This document shows positions 36,990-46,867 of a stretch of DNA of 64,000 nucleotides, piece after piece. Position 1 is the first letter of the stretch, and each line of letters begins with the position of its first letter. The translations under genes and the position numbers were made by a program. Source of the stretch: Veillonella tobetsuensis (lineage in GTDB: Bacteria; Bacillota; Negativicutes; Veillonellales; Veillonellaceae); NCBI RefSeq assembly GCF_001078375.1, contig NZ_BBXI01000013.1, forward strand, positions 19,508-83,507. Direction: 5' to 3'. The notes under the pieces are model-generated. The model did not search any database. It had not been told where the DNA came from and was given only the letters and a program-made list of their open reading frames with translations.

Positions 36990-37733
36990 CTATGCTAATG
37001 CTTTGTATGCGTCGTAACCTTTTTCTTCAATTTCACGAACCAAAGAAGCATCACCAGTCTTAACGATTTTACCGTTAATCAAAACATGTACAAAATCAGG
37101 TTTTAATTTTTGTAAAATTTGATTGTGGTGAGTAATGATTAATACTGCGTTGTCTTCATTGTGGAATCGATTAACACCTTCGGAAACGATACGAACTGCA
37201 TCGACATCAAGACCAGAGTCAGTTTCGTCAAGAATTGCCAATTTAGGATTCAAAATGGCCATTTGAAGAATTTCATTTTTCTTGCGTTCACCACCGGAGA
37301 AACCTTCATTTACATAACGTTGTGCGTAAGATGTATCAAAGGATAATTCATCCATTTTTTCTTTCAATTCTTTTTTGAAAGCTAAGGCACGTACATTTTC
37401 ACCTGTAATAGTGGATTTAGCCGTACGAATAAAGTTTTCTACTGTAATACCAGGTACAGAAATTGGATGTTGGAAAGACATGAAAATACCCGCTTTTGCA
37501 CGATCATTTACAGCATCTTCCGTAATATCATTTCCGTCAAATACAATAGAACCTTTATCAACTGTATACAATGGGTTACCCATGATAGCATTTGCCAATG
37601 TAGACTTACCAGCACCATTTGTACCCATTACAACGTGAACTTCACCTTTATTTATTGTCAAATCAATGCCCTTAAGGATTTTTTTATCTTCTACGGACAC
37701 CTCTAAATCTTTTATCTGAAGTAATTCAGCCAA
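36990..37733 (-). CDS. sufC: Fe-S assembly ATPase SufC
   Basis: ABC-type cytoplasmic ATPase that drives conformational change in SufBD. 247 residues: Walker A MGTNGAGKSTLANAI, SufC-type signature NEGFSGGERKKNEILQM, Walker B LAILDETDSGLDVDA, and the H-loop histidine in IITHHNQIL. TTG start at 37733, with AAGGAG ten bases upstream. First gene of sufCBDSU, behind a 135-base leader that contains a terminator-like hairpin. Confidence 0.96.
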   Translation of the reverse strand: MAELLQIKDLEVSVEDKKILKGIDLTINKGEVHVVMGTNGAGKSTLANAIMGNPLYTVDKGSIVFDGNDITEDAVNDRAKAGIFMSFQHPISVPGITVENFIRTAKSTITGENVRALAFKKELKEKMDELSFDTSYAQRYVNEGFSGGERKKNEILQMAILNPKLAILDETDSGLDVDAVRIVSEGVNRFHNEDNAVLIITHHNQILQKLKPDFVHVLINGKIVKTGDASLVREIEEKGYDAYKALA

Positions 37734-37798
37734 AATATTTCACTCCTTCGTATCAGCAATACTGATTTAAGATTAAAACTTTATATTCACATAGAAAA

Positions 37799-37829
37799 AC
37801 GGCGGTACGCACAAAGCTGACACCGCCGT
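37799..37829 (-). terminator. Terminator-like hairpin in the suf leader
   Basis: ACGGCGGT and its perfect complement with a 15-base loop, then TTTTTCT on the minus strand, 66 bases before the sufC start. It lies between the suf promoter and the first gene. The loop contains TGTGC, which can pair with GCACA upstream in the same leader, so an alternative fold is possible. Confidence 0.75.
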
Positions 37830-37874
37830 ATTATCTCGCCACTTTAGCAAGTATGTGCATAACAATCTACACTC

Positions 37875-37903
37875 ATTATACATTCTTCTCTAAATGATAG
37901 CAA
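37875..37903 (-). promoter_or_regulatory. Promoter of the suf leader and operon
   Basis: TTGCTA, 17 bases, TATAAT on the minus strand. Transcription should start near 37868, giving a leader of about 75 nt up to the hairpin at 37829-37799. Confidence 0.7.
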
Positions 37904-38010
37904 GATATTCCTACTAAAATATACAGGAATTAAAAGAATATCAAGTATTACATATATTGATACATTTTTATTGGTATTCATTCTCATCTATTTTAATTCT
38001 CAATATTAAA

Positions 38011-39267
38011 TTACAGATTAGAAAAATCTAAGGTACTAAACAAATCATCATATGTTTCAGCACGACGAATTTGAGTCACAGAACCATCTTTGTGTAATAG
38101 CAACTCTGCTGATCGTAATTTACCATTATAATTGAAGCCCATGGAATGACCATGTGCGCCCGTATCATGGATGATAATTCGATCCCCCATATCGATTTTA
38201 GGTAATTCCCGTTGGATAGCAAATTTATCGTTGTTTTCACATAAAGAACCAGTAACATCATATACATGATCCTTAGGCGCATTTTCTTTCCCCATTACAG
38301 TGATGTGATGATAAGAACCATACAATGCAGGGCGCATCAAATCAGCCATACAAGAATCAAGACCAATATAATGACGATAAATATCCTTTTTATGAATAGC
38401 TGTGGAAACAAGATAACCAAACGGACCTGTTACCATACGGCCACATTCATAAGCTAAAGCAACGTTATTAAGACCATTGGCTACGAGGATAGAATCATAT
38501 ACTTCATGAACACGTTTACTTAATACTTCAAAATCTACAGGTGTTTGCTCTGGTTTGTACGCCACACCTACCCCACCACCAAGATCAATGAAATCTACGG
38601 TGATACCGAGTTCTTTTTTTATATCGACAGCAAGGTTAAAACAAATTTCTGCGGTCCCTACCAAGCCTTCAACATCAAGCTCATTAGATACAACCATCGT
38701 ATGAATCCCAAAGTGTTTTACGCCTTTATCTTGTAATATTTTATAGGCCTCAAATACTTGGTCGCGAGTCATACCATATTTAGCCTCTTCAGGAATACCA
38801 ATAATTGTATTGCCACCTTCTTTTAAGGAACCTGGATTATAACGTACACAGAATGTATCAGGTAAAGAACCGTGATTCTTTTCTAAGTATTCAATATGTG
38901 TAATATCATCAAGATTAATAATAGAACCCAGTTCTAGTGCTTTTTTATATTCTACATATGGTGTGTCATTCGATGTAAACATAATATCGTGGCCAGTAAT
39001 GCCTACTTTTTCACAGAGCATTAACTCTGCCAAGGATGAGCAATCCGCACCAACACCAAGATTTTGTAACAAACGCATAATATATGGATTTGGTGTTGCT
39101 TTTACAGCGAAGTATTGTTTAAACCCTTTATTCCAAGAAAAAGCAGAAATAAAGCGTTTCATATTATCTACAATACCTTCTTCATCATAGATATGAAATG
39201 GTGTTGGATATTGGGCTATAATTGCCTCTAATTGTTCAGATGTAAACGGAACAGTTTTTGTATTCAT
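38011..39267 (-). CDS. lysA: Diaminopimelate decarboxylase
   Basis: Last step of lysine synthesis, PLP-dependent, fold type III. 418 residues: the Schiff-base lysine in YFAVKATPNPY, glycine-rich DLGGGVGV phosphate loop, ECGRMVTGP, and the substrate motif TGSLCENNDKF, where Cys-Glu is the diaminopimelate-type signature rather than the ornithine-decarboxylase form. C-terminal end RRAETYDDLFS also fits. I use the ATG at 39267 after AGAGAGGGTATT. It follows doxX, with a weak hairpin between them. Veillonella-type cells use related decarboxylases for cadaverine in peptidoglycan, so side activity cannot be excluded. Confidence 0.9.
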   Translation of the reverse strand: MNTKTVPFTSEQLEAIIAQYPTPFHIYDEEGIVDNMKRFISAFSWNKGFKQYFAVKATPNPYIMRLLQNLGVGADCSSLAELMLCEKVGITGHDIMFTSNDTPYVEYKKALELGSIINLDDITHIEYLEKNHGSLPDTFCVRYNPGSLKEGGNTIIGIPEEAKYGMTRDQVFEAYKILQDKGVKHFGIHTMVVSNELDVEGLVGTAEICFNLAVDIKKELGITVDFIDLGGGVGVAYKPEQTPVDFEVLSKRVHEVYDSILVANGLNNVALAYECGRMVTGPFGYLVSTAIHKKDIYRHYIGLDSCMADLMRPALYGSYHHITVMGKENAPKDHVYDVTGSLCENNDKFAIQRELPKIDMGDRIIIHDTGAHGHSMGFNYNGKLRSAELLLHKDGSVTQIRRAETYDDLFSTLDFSNL

Positions 39268-39289
39268 AATACCCTCTCTACATAAATAA

Positions 39290-39310
39290 AGACCCATCAA
39301 AATGATGAGC
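39290..39310 (-). terminator. Weak terminator between doxX and lysA
   Basis: GGCTCATCATTTTGATGGGTC hairpin with G-U pairs, followed by TTTATTT on the minus strand. It probably allows some read-through into lysA. Confidence 0.5.
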
Positions 39311-39321
39311 CTATATCCTAA

Positions 39322-39738
39322 TTATTTAAATAAAGCTTTATCTAAGCTAAAACGACCAGCCCCAGCAAAGAACAACATAATAGCACCAAAGCCCATTTGA
39401 GATGGATAGTCCCAACCGAAGAAATTTCCGCTCAAATGTAAGAGTGTAGCCGTTGCCAATGTACCAATCAGCATTAGAGAACCTATACGCGTAAATAGGC
39501 CAAGTGCTACGAGAATACCACCCACCATTTCAGCAAAAGCTGCTATAGTTCCTAGTATTTCATAACCACCAGTTACGCCAAGAGGTGCTAACATAGCCCC
39601 AACATTATATAGTCCTTGAGATCCACCTAGCCATTTTAAATATCCATGGTAGAACATAGATGCGCCTATTGCTAAACGATAGAATAATAAGCCAAAATTA
39701 ATATAATTAGGTTTACTTTTAAATAAAAAGTTCAACAT
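39322..39738 (-). CDS. DoxX-family membrane protein
   Basis: 138 residues with four hydrophobic segments. It starts near LLFYRLAIGASMFYHGYLKW and has GGYEILGTIAAFAEMVGGIL and LFTRIGSLMLIGTLATATLL, the usual DoxX pattern. Members are linked to redox or thiol stress in some bacteria, but no specific reaction can be claimed. It has a strong promoter of its own (39779-39807) and may lead into lysA. Confidence 0.88.
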   Translation of the reverse strand: MLNFLFKSKPNYINFGLLFYRLAIGASMFYHGYLKWLGGSQGLYNVGAMLAPLGVTGGYEILGTIAAFAEMVGGILVALGLFTRIGSLMLIGTLATATLLHLSGNFFGWDYPSQMGFGAIMLFFAGAGRFSLDKALFK

Positions 39739-39778
39739 AGTATCACCTCTACAGTATATAGATAATTTTCGATGTAAT

Positions 39779-39807
39779 TATTATAAACCGAACAACAACA
39801 CCTGTCA
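39779..39807 (-). promoter_or_regulatory. Promoter of doxX
   Basis: TTGACA, 17 bases, TATAAT on the minus strand, about 41 bases before the ATG at 39738; matches consensus at all twelve positions. Confidence 0.88.
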
Positions 39808-39899
39808 AACTAAGACTCATTCAAATTCTATAGAATTATACCACAATGTACATACAAAAGCAATTTATCTCTACCTATATAAACCATTCATACTATAAA

Positions 39900-39951
39900 A
39901 ATATTCCTAATGAACCTGAGAATAAACCATTCTTGATTCATTAGGAATATT
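39900..39951 (-). terminator. Terminator of groESL
   Basis: Perfect 15-bp arms (AATATTCCTAATGAA) with a 22-base interior that itself folds, then TTTTTAT on the minus strand, 33 bases after the groEL stop. Confidence 0.88.
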
Positions 39952-39983
39952 ATGGTGCTTAAATATTAATTTTTAGCGATTGA

Positions 39984-41621
<1,638 letters not shown>

Positions 41622-41721
41622 CTAGATAGTATCACTATCCAATGTAACGAAATATATGTGCCCTTAGGCAATATAGAATGTATCATTAGTTTTTATAGTC
41701 ATTATGACTACAAATTAGCAA

Positions 41722-42003
41722 TTATAATACTGCTAAGATATCGCGTTCGCTAATAATCAAGTGAGTAGCGCCATCGATTTCTAATTCGCTACCAGCATAT
41801 TTTGCAAACATAACAGTGTCGCCAACTTTAACCTCTGGAGCTACACGTTGACCATTGTCATATACTTTACCAGCACCTACAGCTACAACTACACCTTCTT
41901 GAGGTTTTTCTTTTGCTGTATCTGGAAGGAAAATACCACTTTTAGTTTTTTCTTCTTTTGCTTCTAAACGGATAATAACGCGATCAGCTAATGGTTTTAA
42001 CAT
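41722..42003 (-). CDS. groES: 10 kDa co-chaperonin GroES
   Basis: Heptameric lid of GroEL. 93 residues: [12 protein letters not shown], the mobile loop [24 protein letters not shown], and the C-terminal [35 protein letters not shown] lies before the ATG. Expression is under HrcA by the CIRCE element 35 bases upstream. Confidence 0.98.
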   Translation of the reverse strand: MLKPLADRVIIRLEAKEEKTKSGIFLPDTAKEKPQEGVVVAVGAGKVYDNGQRVAPEVKVGDTVMFAKYAGSELEIDGATHLIISERDILAVL

Positions 42004-42037
42004 ATGATGTCACTCCTTATATATCATTCATTATTTG

Positions 42038-42064
42038 TTAGCACTCAACAACATCGAGTGCTAA
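42038..42064 (-). promoter_or_regulatory. CIRCE element (HrcA operator)
   Basis: TTAGCACTC, nine bases, GAGTGCTAA: both arms match the consensus perfectly. It lies between the promoter and the groES ATG, where HrcA would repress groESL until heat shock. Confidence 0.97.
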
Positions 42065-42075
42065 TTACATGTATT

Positions 42076-42103
42076 ATTATAACCGATGGTAAAATAATTG
42101 CAA
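42076..42103 (-). promoter_or_regulatory. Promoter of groESL
   Basis: TTGCAA, 16 bases, TATAAT on the minus strand, directly upstream of CIRCE. Confidence 0.8.
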
Positions 42104-42165
42104 GCATTATTTTTGATTTTTTGACTATTTAGATTTTTAAAGACTTATTCATATATAAAACGTAA

Positions 42166-42203
42166 AAGAACTACCATAAGTTATTCCACTTACAGTAGTC
42201 CTT
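42166..42203 (-). terminator. Terminator after the ANTAR regulator gene
   Basis: AAGGACTACTGTAAGT pairs with ACTTATGGTAGTTCTT (some G-U pairs), then TTTAC on the minus strand, seven bases after the stop. It ends the thiL-to-regulator series. Confidence 0.75.
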
Positions 42204-42209
42204 ATTAAT

Positions 42210-42776
42210 CTATTTTGCAGTTTGATCAATTACTAATCTACATATATCAGCTATAGAACTTCTCTTTTTCATACTTAAAACTCTAATTCGATTGTAGGCT
42301 TCATCCTCACTAATTTTATATAGATTCATAAGGATACCCGTTGCCTTTTGAATCAACTTACGTTCTTCCAGAGTCTTTTCTAGGTCTGCCATTTGTTGCC
42401 GTGATTCTGCTTCATCTAAAAAGCGGCCTCGTGCCATTTCTAATGTAGGAATTAATTGTTCCTCTCGAACCGGTTTTATAAGATATCCGTATACGCCAGA
42501 CTCACGAGCCTTTGCTACCAAGTCCTGTTGGCTATAGCTTGTAAGAAGAACTACTGGTGCCAAATGATTGTATCCTATTTGGCGAGCCGCTTCTATGCCA
42601 TCTAGCTCAGGCATTTTTACATCCATTAACACCGCATCAGGTTGTAAGTCCTTACACATCATAATAGCCTCTACACCATTACCGGCTTCCCCCACCACTT
42701 CATGTTGTTCGGACTCTAATATATCCCGTAAATCCATTCGTATAAGAGATTCATCATCGACTATCAAAATACGCAT
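42210..42776 (-). CDS. ANTAR-domain response regulator, PdtaR/AmiR-NasR type
   Basis: 188 residues. Receiver domain (residues 1-118) with the phosphorylatable D52 in LMDVKMPELDG and the Lys in YLIKPVREEQL. A linker coiled coil and an ANTAR domain follow (about 128-185, KLIQKATGILMNLYKISEDEAYNRI). ANTAR proteins bind paired hexaloop hairpins in nascent RNA and prevent termination. It stands directly behind the matching histidine kinase with AAGGAG before its ATG. The target RNAs are unknown; no dual-hexaloop leader is obvious next to it. Confidence 0.92.
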   Translation of the reverse strand: MRILIVDDESLIRMDLRDILESEQHEVVGEAGNGVEAIMMCKDLQPDAVLMDVKMPELDGIEAARQIGYNHLAPVVLLTSYSQQDLVAKARESGVYGYLIKPVREEQLIPTLEMARGRFLDEAESRQQMADLEKTLEERKLIQKATGILMNLYKISEDEAYNRIRVLSMKKRSSIADICRLVIDQTAK

Positions 42777-44153
42777 TCAATTCTCCTTATGAATATGAAT
42801 TGTTACGACAACACCTATAGGACCATTTTCAATCGTCATAGTACCTTCTAATTCATGGGTCACCAGATTGTTTATGATTTGCATGCCCAAACGCTTGCTT
42901 TTAGCCATATTAAAATCTGATGGCAATCCTTTTCCTGAATCGGTAAAGACAATACGTATAGAGTCCTCTAAACTCGATACTTCCACGGAAATCAAACCAT
43001 CTTCACCGGCTAATCCATGAATAATACTATTGGAAATTAGTTCATTAAATACGAGTGAAATATAGCTTGCTTGGTGAGATGAAATAATACAATCATCTCC
43101 ATGATAACGAAATTCTACATGTTGATAACGCTCTACCATGCTTTGACGCAACAAGCGACAAAGCTCATCGTATATGGATCGTATAGAAATATAATCTTCA
43201 TCATAGTGAGATACTAAATCATGTACTAAGGCCATACTCTCTATTCGAGAAATGCCTTCTTGTAATGCAGCTTTCACCTCTGGCAAATTAGAGCGTCTCG
43301 CTTCCATCCGTAATAAGCCAGCTACGGTTTGCAAATTATTCTTTACACGATGATGTATTTCTTTAATGATTGAGTTCTTAACAAGTAACTCTTGTTGCTG
43401 TTTACTTTCACGCGTACAATCGTGAAGAATCAAAAAACAACGACATTCATTACGACCCATAGCTATAGGAATCATATGCTGTCTGAGTACCATATTATGA
43501 TAAATTTCTTCTGATACAAAGTCATTTCTATCTGTAAGCACACGATGAATAGCAGATATTTTTAAGGAACTACCAAAGATAGATGTGCCTACTAGACGAC
43601 GATCAACGCCAACGATATCTGCTAGATGTAATGCTGTATCATTGCCATATAAAATAGTTCCATTCTGGTCAAAAATGATGAGCCCATCCAAATACGATAT
43701 AGGCTCATACTCTTTAATTTGTTCATCTGTAGCAGTCAACATTAATCGTTGCATCGTATCAGCTACAATAAAACCTCGTTTACCCTCTGTTCCATTAGTA
43801 GGCGCCGTATAGGTGAAAGAAATACCACCAATAGTTTTACCACCATTATCGACAATGGGAAACAAATACTCAAATCCATTCTGCGTCGATTGTTGAATAC
43901 ACTCACCTGTATTTATGAGTTTTTTCCACATATTAGAGCCTTGTATACGAGATGTTACTAATGAATCTGCCACCTCGGAAATACACATCATTTCACAAGA
44001 CGCATCATCCGTAATATATGTAAATAATACGATTTTATGCTTACTTACAGATTGACCAAAACGAATCATATGACTGATATGAACCAATAAAGAGGCCTGT
44101 AAACTTGATAAGCTTGTTTCCTTTACTAACTCATCATATATATGTACAGTCAT
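42777..44153 (-). CDS. Sensor histidine kinase, PdtaS type (HisKA_2)
   Basis: 458 residues with no membrane segment, so a cytoplasmic sensor. Residues 1-145 look like the GAF-like N-terminal sensor of PdtaS; about 150-250 form a PAS domain (YLDGLIIFDQNGTILYGNDT). The phosphoacceptor box is KEIHHRVKNNLQTVAGLL (H267 or H268), followed by an HWE/HisKA_2-type ATPase with NELISNSIIHGL and DSGKGLP. The ANTAR regulator follows without a gap. Signal is unknown; PdtaS/EutW relatives sense small ligands. Two bases behind tsaD. Confidence 0.92.
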   Translation of the reverse strand: MTVHIYDELVKETSLSSLQASLLVHISHMIRFGQSVSKHKIVLFTYITDDASCEMMCISEVADSLVTSRIQGSNMWKKLINTGECIQQSTQNGFEYLFPIVDNGGKTIGGISFTYTAPTNGTEGKRGFIVADTMQRLMLTATDEQIKEYEPISYLDGLIIFDQNGTILYGNDTALHLADIVGVDRRLVGTSIFGSSLKISAIHRVLTDRNDFVSEEIYHNMVLRQHMIPIAMGRNECRCFLILHDCTRESKQQQELLVKNSIIKEIHHRVKNNLQTVAGLLRMEARRSNLPEVKAALQEGISRIESMALVHDLVSHYDEDYISIRSIYDELCRLLRQSMVERYQHVEFRYHGDDCIISSHQASYISLVFNELISNSIIHGLAGEDGLISVEVSSLEDSIRIVFTDSGKGLPSDFNMAKSKRLGMQIINNLVTHELEGTMTIENGPIGVVVTIHIHKEN

Positions 44154-44154
44154 A

Positions 44155-45189
44155 TTATTTACCTTCTACCCAAGCCACAGTGCCAATAGGAACACTTGGC
44201 TTAGCATTTAGGTGTAGATCACAAAACTTACCGGCCTGTGCCATATAATAAGCACGACAACCAATCATGGCTGCATTATCAGTGGATAGAATTTTACCTG
44301 GCTTATAATAAGTAAAACCTTCTTCCTTACACATCGCTTCTAGTGCTACCTGCAAACCTTGATTCGCTGATACGCCACCAGCAATCGTTATGTTTGTTTC
44401 CCCCAATGTATGTGCTGCATCTTTTGTCTTATCCACAAGAACATCTACAATTGCCTTTTGAAAGGATGCCGCCACATCAGCTTGATGTATGTCTTCCCCC
44501 TTTTGCGATTTACTATTTAAGTAATTGAGAACTGCCGATTTTAAACCACTAAAACTAAATTCAAAATTTCCCGGTTCACTAAGCGCCTTTGGAAACTCAA
44601 TAGCATTGGGATTTCCCTCTTTAGCAAGAGCATCTATATGAGGTCCTCCAGGATAGGGGAATCCCATAACACGAGCAATTTTATCAAAGGCTTCTCCCGC
44701 CGCATCATCTCGTGTTTGCCCGAGAATCTGGAATTCTTCATAGTCTTTCACATGAACTAACATAGTGTGCCCACCAGAAACAACAAGGCTTAAAAATGGT
44801 GGTTCTAGTGTGGGATTTGCTAAGAAATTAGCAAAAATATGACCCTCCATATGATGAACAGGCACCAACGGAATACCTGTAGCAAAAGATAGACCTTTCG
44901 CAGCGGCCACACCGACCAGTAAAGCCCCTACTAATCCAGGCCCATAGGTAACCCCTATATGATCGATATCCTCTAATTTTACATTAGCATCCTCTAAAGC
45001 TTGGTCAATCACAGGTATTACTTGTTCAATATGATGACGGGATGCAATTTCTGGCACTACACCACCAAATTTTCGATGGATTGGCACCTGACTTGATATG
45101 ACATTAGAAAGTACTGTACGACCATCCTTGAGTACAGCTGCCGATGTTTCATCACAACTACTTTCTAATGCTAATGTGTATACACTCAT
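44155..45189 (-). CDS. tsaD: tRNA t6A37 threonylcarbamoyltransferase TsaD
   Basis: Transfers threonylcarbamoyl to A37 of ANN-decoding tRNAs, with TsaB and TsaE. 344 residues, ASKHA fold: LALESSCDETSAAVL, the metal-binding histidines in VHHMEGHIFANFL, SGGHTMLVHV, AGGVSANQGL and the closing STDNAAMIGCRAYYM. The start overlaps the rimI stop as ATGA. thiL-tsaE-tsaB-rimI-tsaD is a common order. Confidence 0.97.
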   Translation of the reverse strand: MSVYTLALESSCDETSAAVLKDGRTVLSNVISSQVPIHRKFGGVVPEIASRHHIEQVIPVIDQALEDANVKLEDIDHIGVTYGPGLVGALLVGVAAAKGLSFATGIPLVPVHHMEGHIFANFLANPTLEPPFLSLVVSGGHTMLVHVKDYEEFQILGQTRDDAAGEAFDKIARVMGFPYPGGPHIDALAKEGNPNAIEFPKALSEPGNFEFSFSGLKSAVLNYLNSKSQKGEDIHQADVAASFQKAIVDVLVDKTKDAAHTLGETNITIAGGVSANQGLQVALEAMCKEEGFTYYKPGKILSTDNAAMIGCRAYYMAQAGKFCDLHLNAKPSVPIGTVAWVEGK

Positions 45190-45635
45190 TTTACTTCCTC
45201 TTTAACAAGGGACATGATGTACGCATCTTCTTTGGGCTCTGAATAATAATCCTTACGCATACCTTTTACAGTAAACCTTAATTGACGATATAAGGATAAA
45301 GCAGACAAATTAGACACACGTACCTCCAAAAAGATTTCATGCATGCCTCTTTTAAAACATTCCTCTATTAATGCACTCGTTAATGTAGCACCATAACCTT
45401 GTCGCCTAGCAGATGGCCGAATAGCAATATTCGTGATTTGACCCTCATCATAAACGAGCCAAGCCCCTGCATAGCCTGCGACACCGTCAGCATCCTCTAT
45501 GACATAGTAAAGCTTCTTATCTTGATTAGATAATTCTGTTTCAATAGAATCTAAACTCCACGGCACAGAAAAGCATTCTGCTTCAATAGCAAAAATTTCC
45601 TTTCCATCCTCAATTGTAGCTCTCCGCACTATCAT
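45186..45635 (-). CDS. rimI: Ribosomal-protein-alanine N-acetyltransferase RimI
   Basis: GNAT acetyltransferase of 149 residues expected to acetylate the N-terminal Ala of S18. Acetyl-CoA loop ARRQGYGATL, LEVRVSNLSALSLYRQLRF and the conserved FTVKGMRKDYYSEPKEDAYIM-type end (motif B region). I use the ATG at 45635, just after the tsaB stop, with GGTGAAG upstream. In this operon the protein could also belong to the wider GNAT set, so the substrate is by homology. Confidence 0.9.
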   Translation of the reverse strand: MIVRRATIEDGKEIFAIEAECFSVPWSLDSIETELSNQDKKLYYVIEDADGVAGYAGAWLVYDEGQITNIAIRPSARRQGYGATLTSALIEECFKRGMHEIFLEVRVSNLSALSLYRQLRFTVKGMRKDYYSEPKEDAYIMSLVKEEVK

Positions 45636-45636
45636 A

Positions 45637-46392
45637 TTATTCTTCACCTGCCGCTTCAATTACCGTTACTGTAGGTTCTTCTTTCAAACGCAATGGATTA
45701 TCCTTATGTTTTTCGTCCCACAGCACTTCAGCTTCAGATCTTCGAATATAGTGAGGCACCATAGTCATAGGGTCTGAACTTTGACCGTCTGCAATCATGG
45801 TGCGAGCACTCAATAATAAAGAACTAGCTCTAGGAATACGATAAATAGGATCAGAAATGATTAAATATCTATCACCCTCAACTAATGGTGCAATACGTTT
45901 AATCCCGTCACCTACAAAGACAACACGTTTCTGTTGACTCTGTAAACGATCGACTAGAGAGGCTGCTTCCACTACAAAAGGTTCTTCAATCATTGTTAGT
46001 TTACTGCCTTCATAGGTATAAAAAGCAGCATATACATGTTTTTTCTGTGCATCTATTACGGTGCAAATCATATCTGTAGTATACGGGATATTACGTGCTA
46101 AGCCATCCATAGTCATAACGCCATATAAAGGTATACGCAAAGCATAAGCCATTGCCTTTGCTGTCCCCATGCCAATTCGCAACCCCGTAAAGGAACCAGG
46201 ACCACTCACCACAACAATCCCCCTTAAATCAGAATGCTTTATATTTGTCATTTCTAACAAGGTTTGAATATGAGGTACTAATTGCTCGGAGTGGGTCAAA
46301 CCAGCTTGTATGGTAATTTCGCCGATAAGCTGGCTTTCATTCATAACAGCCACACTAGAAACGACTGAACTCGTTTCAATTCCCAACCACAT
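45637..46392 (-). CDS. tsaB: tRNA t6A modification protein TsaB
   Basis: Inactive ASKHA partner that forms a dimer with TsaD and docks TsaE. 251 residues: WLGIETSSVVSSVAV at the start, GLTHSEQLVPHIQTLL, and VVSGPGSFTGLRIGMGTAKA. GGAGGTATAT precedes the ATG. Overlaps tsaE by 17 bases. Confidence 0.95.
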   Translation of the reverse strand: MWLGIETSSVVSSVAVMNESQLIGEITIQAGLTHSEQLVPHIQTLLEMTNIKHSDLRGIVVVSGPGSFTGLRIGMGTAKAMAYALRIPLYGVMTMDGLARNIPYTTDMICTVIDAQKKHVYAAFYTYEGSKLTMIEEPFVVEAASLVDRLQSQQKRVVFVGDGIKRIAPLVEGDRYLIISDPIYRIPRASSLLLSARTMIADGQSSDPMTMVPHYIRRSEAEVLWDEKHKDNPLRLKEEPTVTVIEAAGEE

Positions 46393-46867
46393 ATATACCT
46401 CCTATTTCCACTAATGTTTCATGATCTATCAAATCACTTTTTAATGTAATTGCTCTAGCATGTTCATCTATAGACACAATGCGAATCCATAGCGTTTCTT
46501 CAGGTAATTCATCACTAAATTTATCAGCCCACTCAACAATAGAGATTTGATCCTCTGTAAATTCATAAAAGCCTATATTTTCTAGTTCACTAACATCATC
46601 CATTCGATATAAATCAAAATGATATATTTCACCGGCCAAGGTCATATACGTGTTCATCAAAGAAAATGTGGGACTTGTAATTTCTTCTGTAACACCAAGC
46701 CCCTTTGCAATGCCTTGTGACATATGCGTCTTGCCAGTACCTAAATCGCCAACTAATGCCATACACAGTGGATTACCATTCTGTTTTACCCAATGTCCTA
46801 ATCGTTCGCCAAAACATTGCGTATCTGCCACAGAATTTGTTTCTAATGTAACTTTATATTTACTCAT
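46376..46867 (-). CDS. tsaE: tRNA t6A modification ATPase TsaE
   Basis: Small P-loop ATPase of the TsaBDE complex. 163 residues: Walker A LVGDLGTGKTHMSQGIA, ITSPTFSLMNTY, IYHFDLYRMDD and SIVEWADKF. The ATG lies inside the end of thiL (8-base overlap), so translation is coupled. Confidence 0.95.
   Translation of the reverse strand: MSKYKVTLETNSVADTQCFGERLGHWVKQNGNPLCMALVGDLGTGKTHMSQGIAKGLGVTEEITSPTFSLMNTYMTLAGEIYHFDLYRMDDVSELENIGFYEFTEDQISIVEWADKFSDELPEETLWIRIVSIDEHARAITLKSDLIDHETLVEIGGIYVVGN

Noticed and set aside
38011..39267. Ornithine or lysine decarboxylase instead of LysA
   Set aside because: The substrate motif has Cys-Glu in GSLCENND and the C-terminus RRAETYDDL, as in diaminopimelate decarboxylase.
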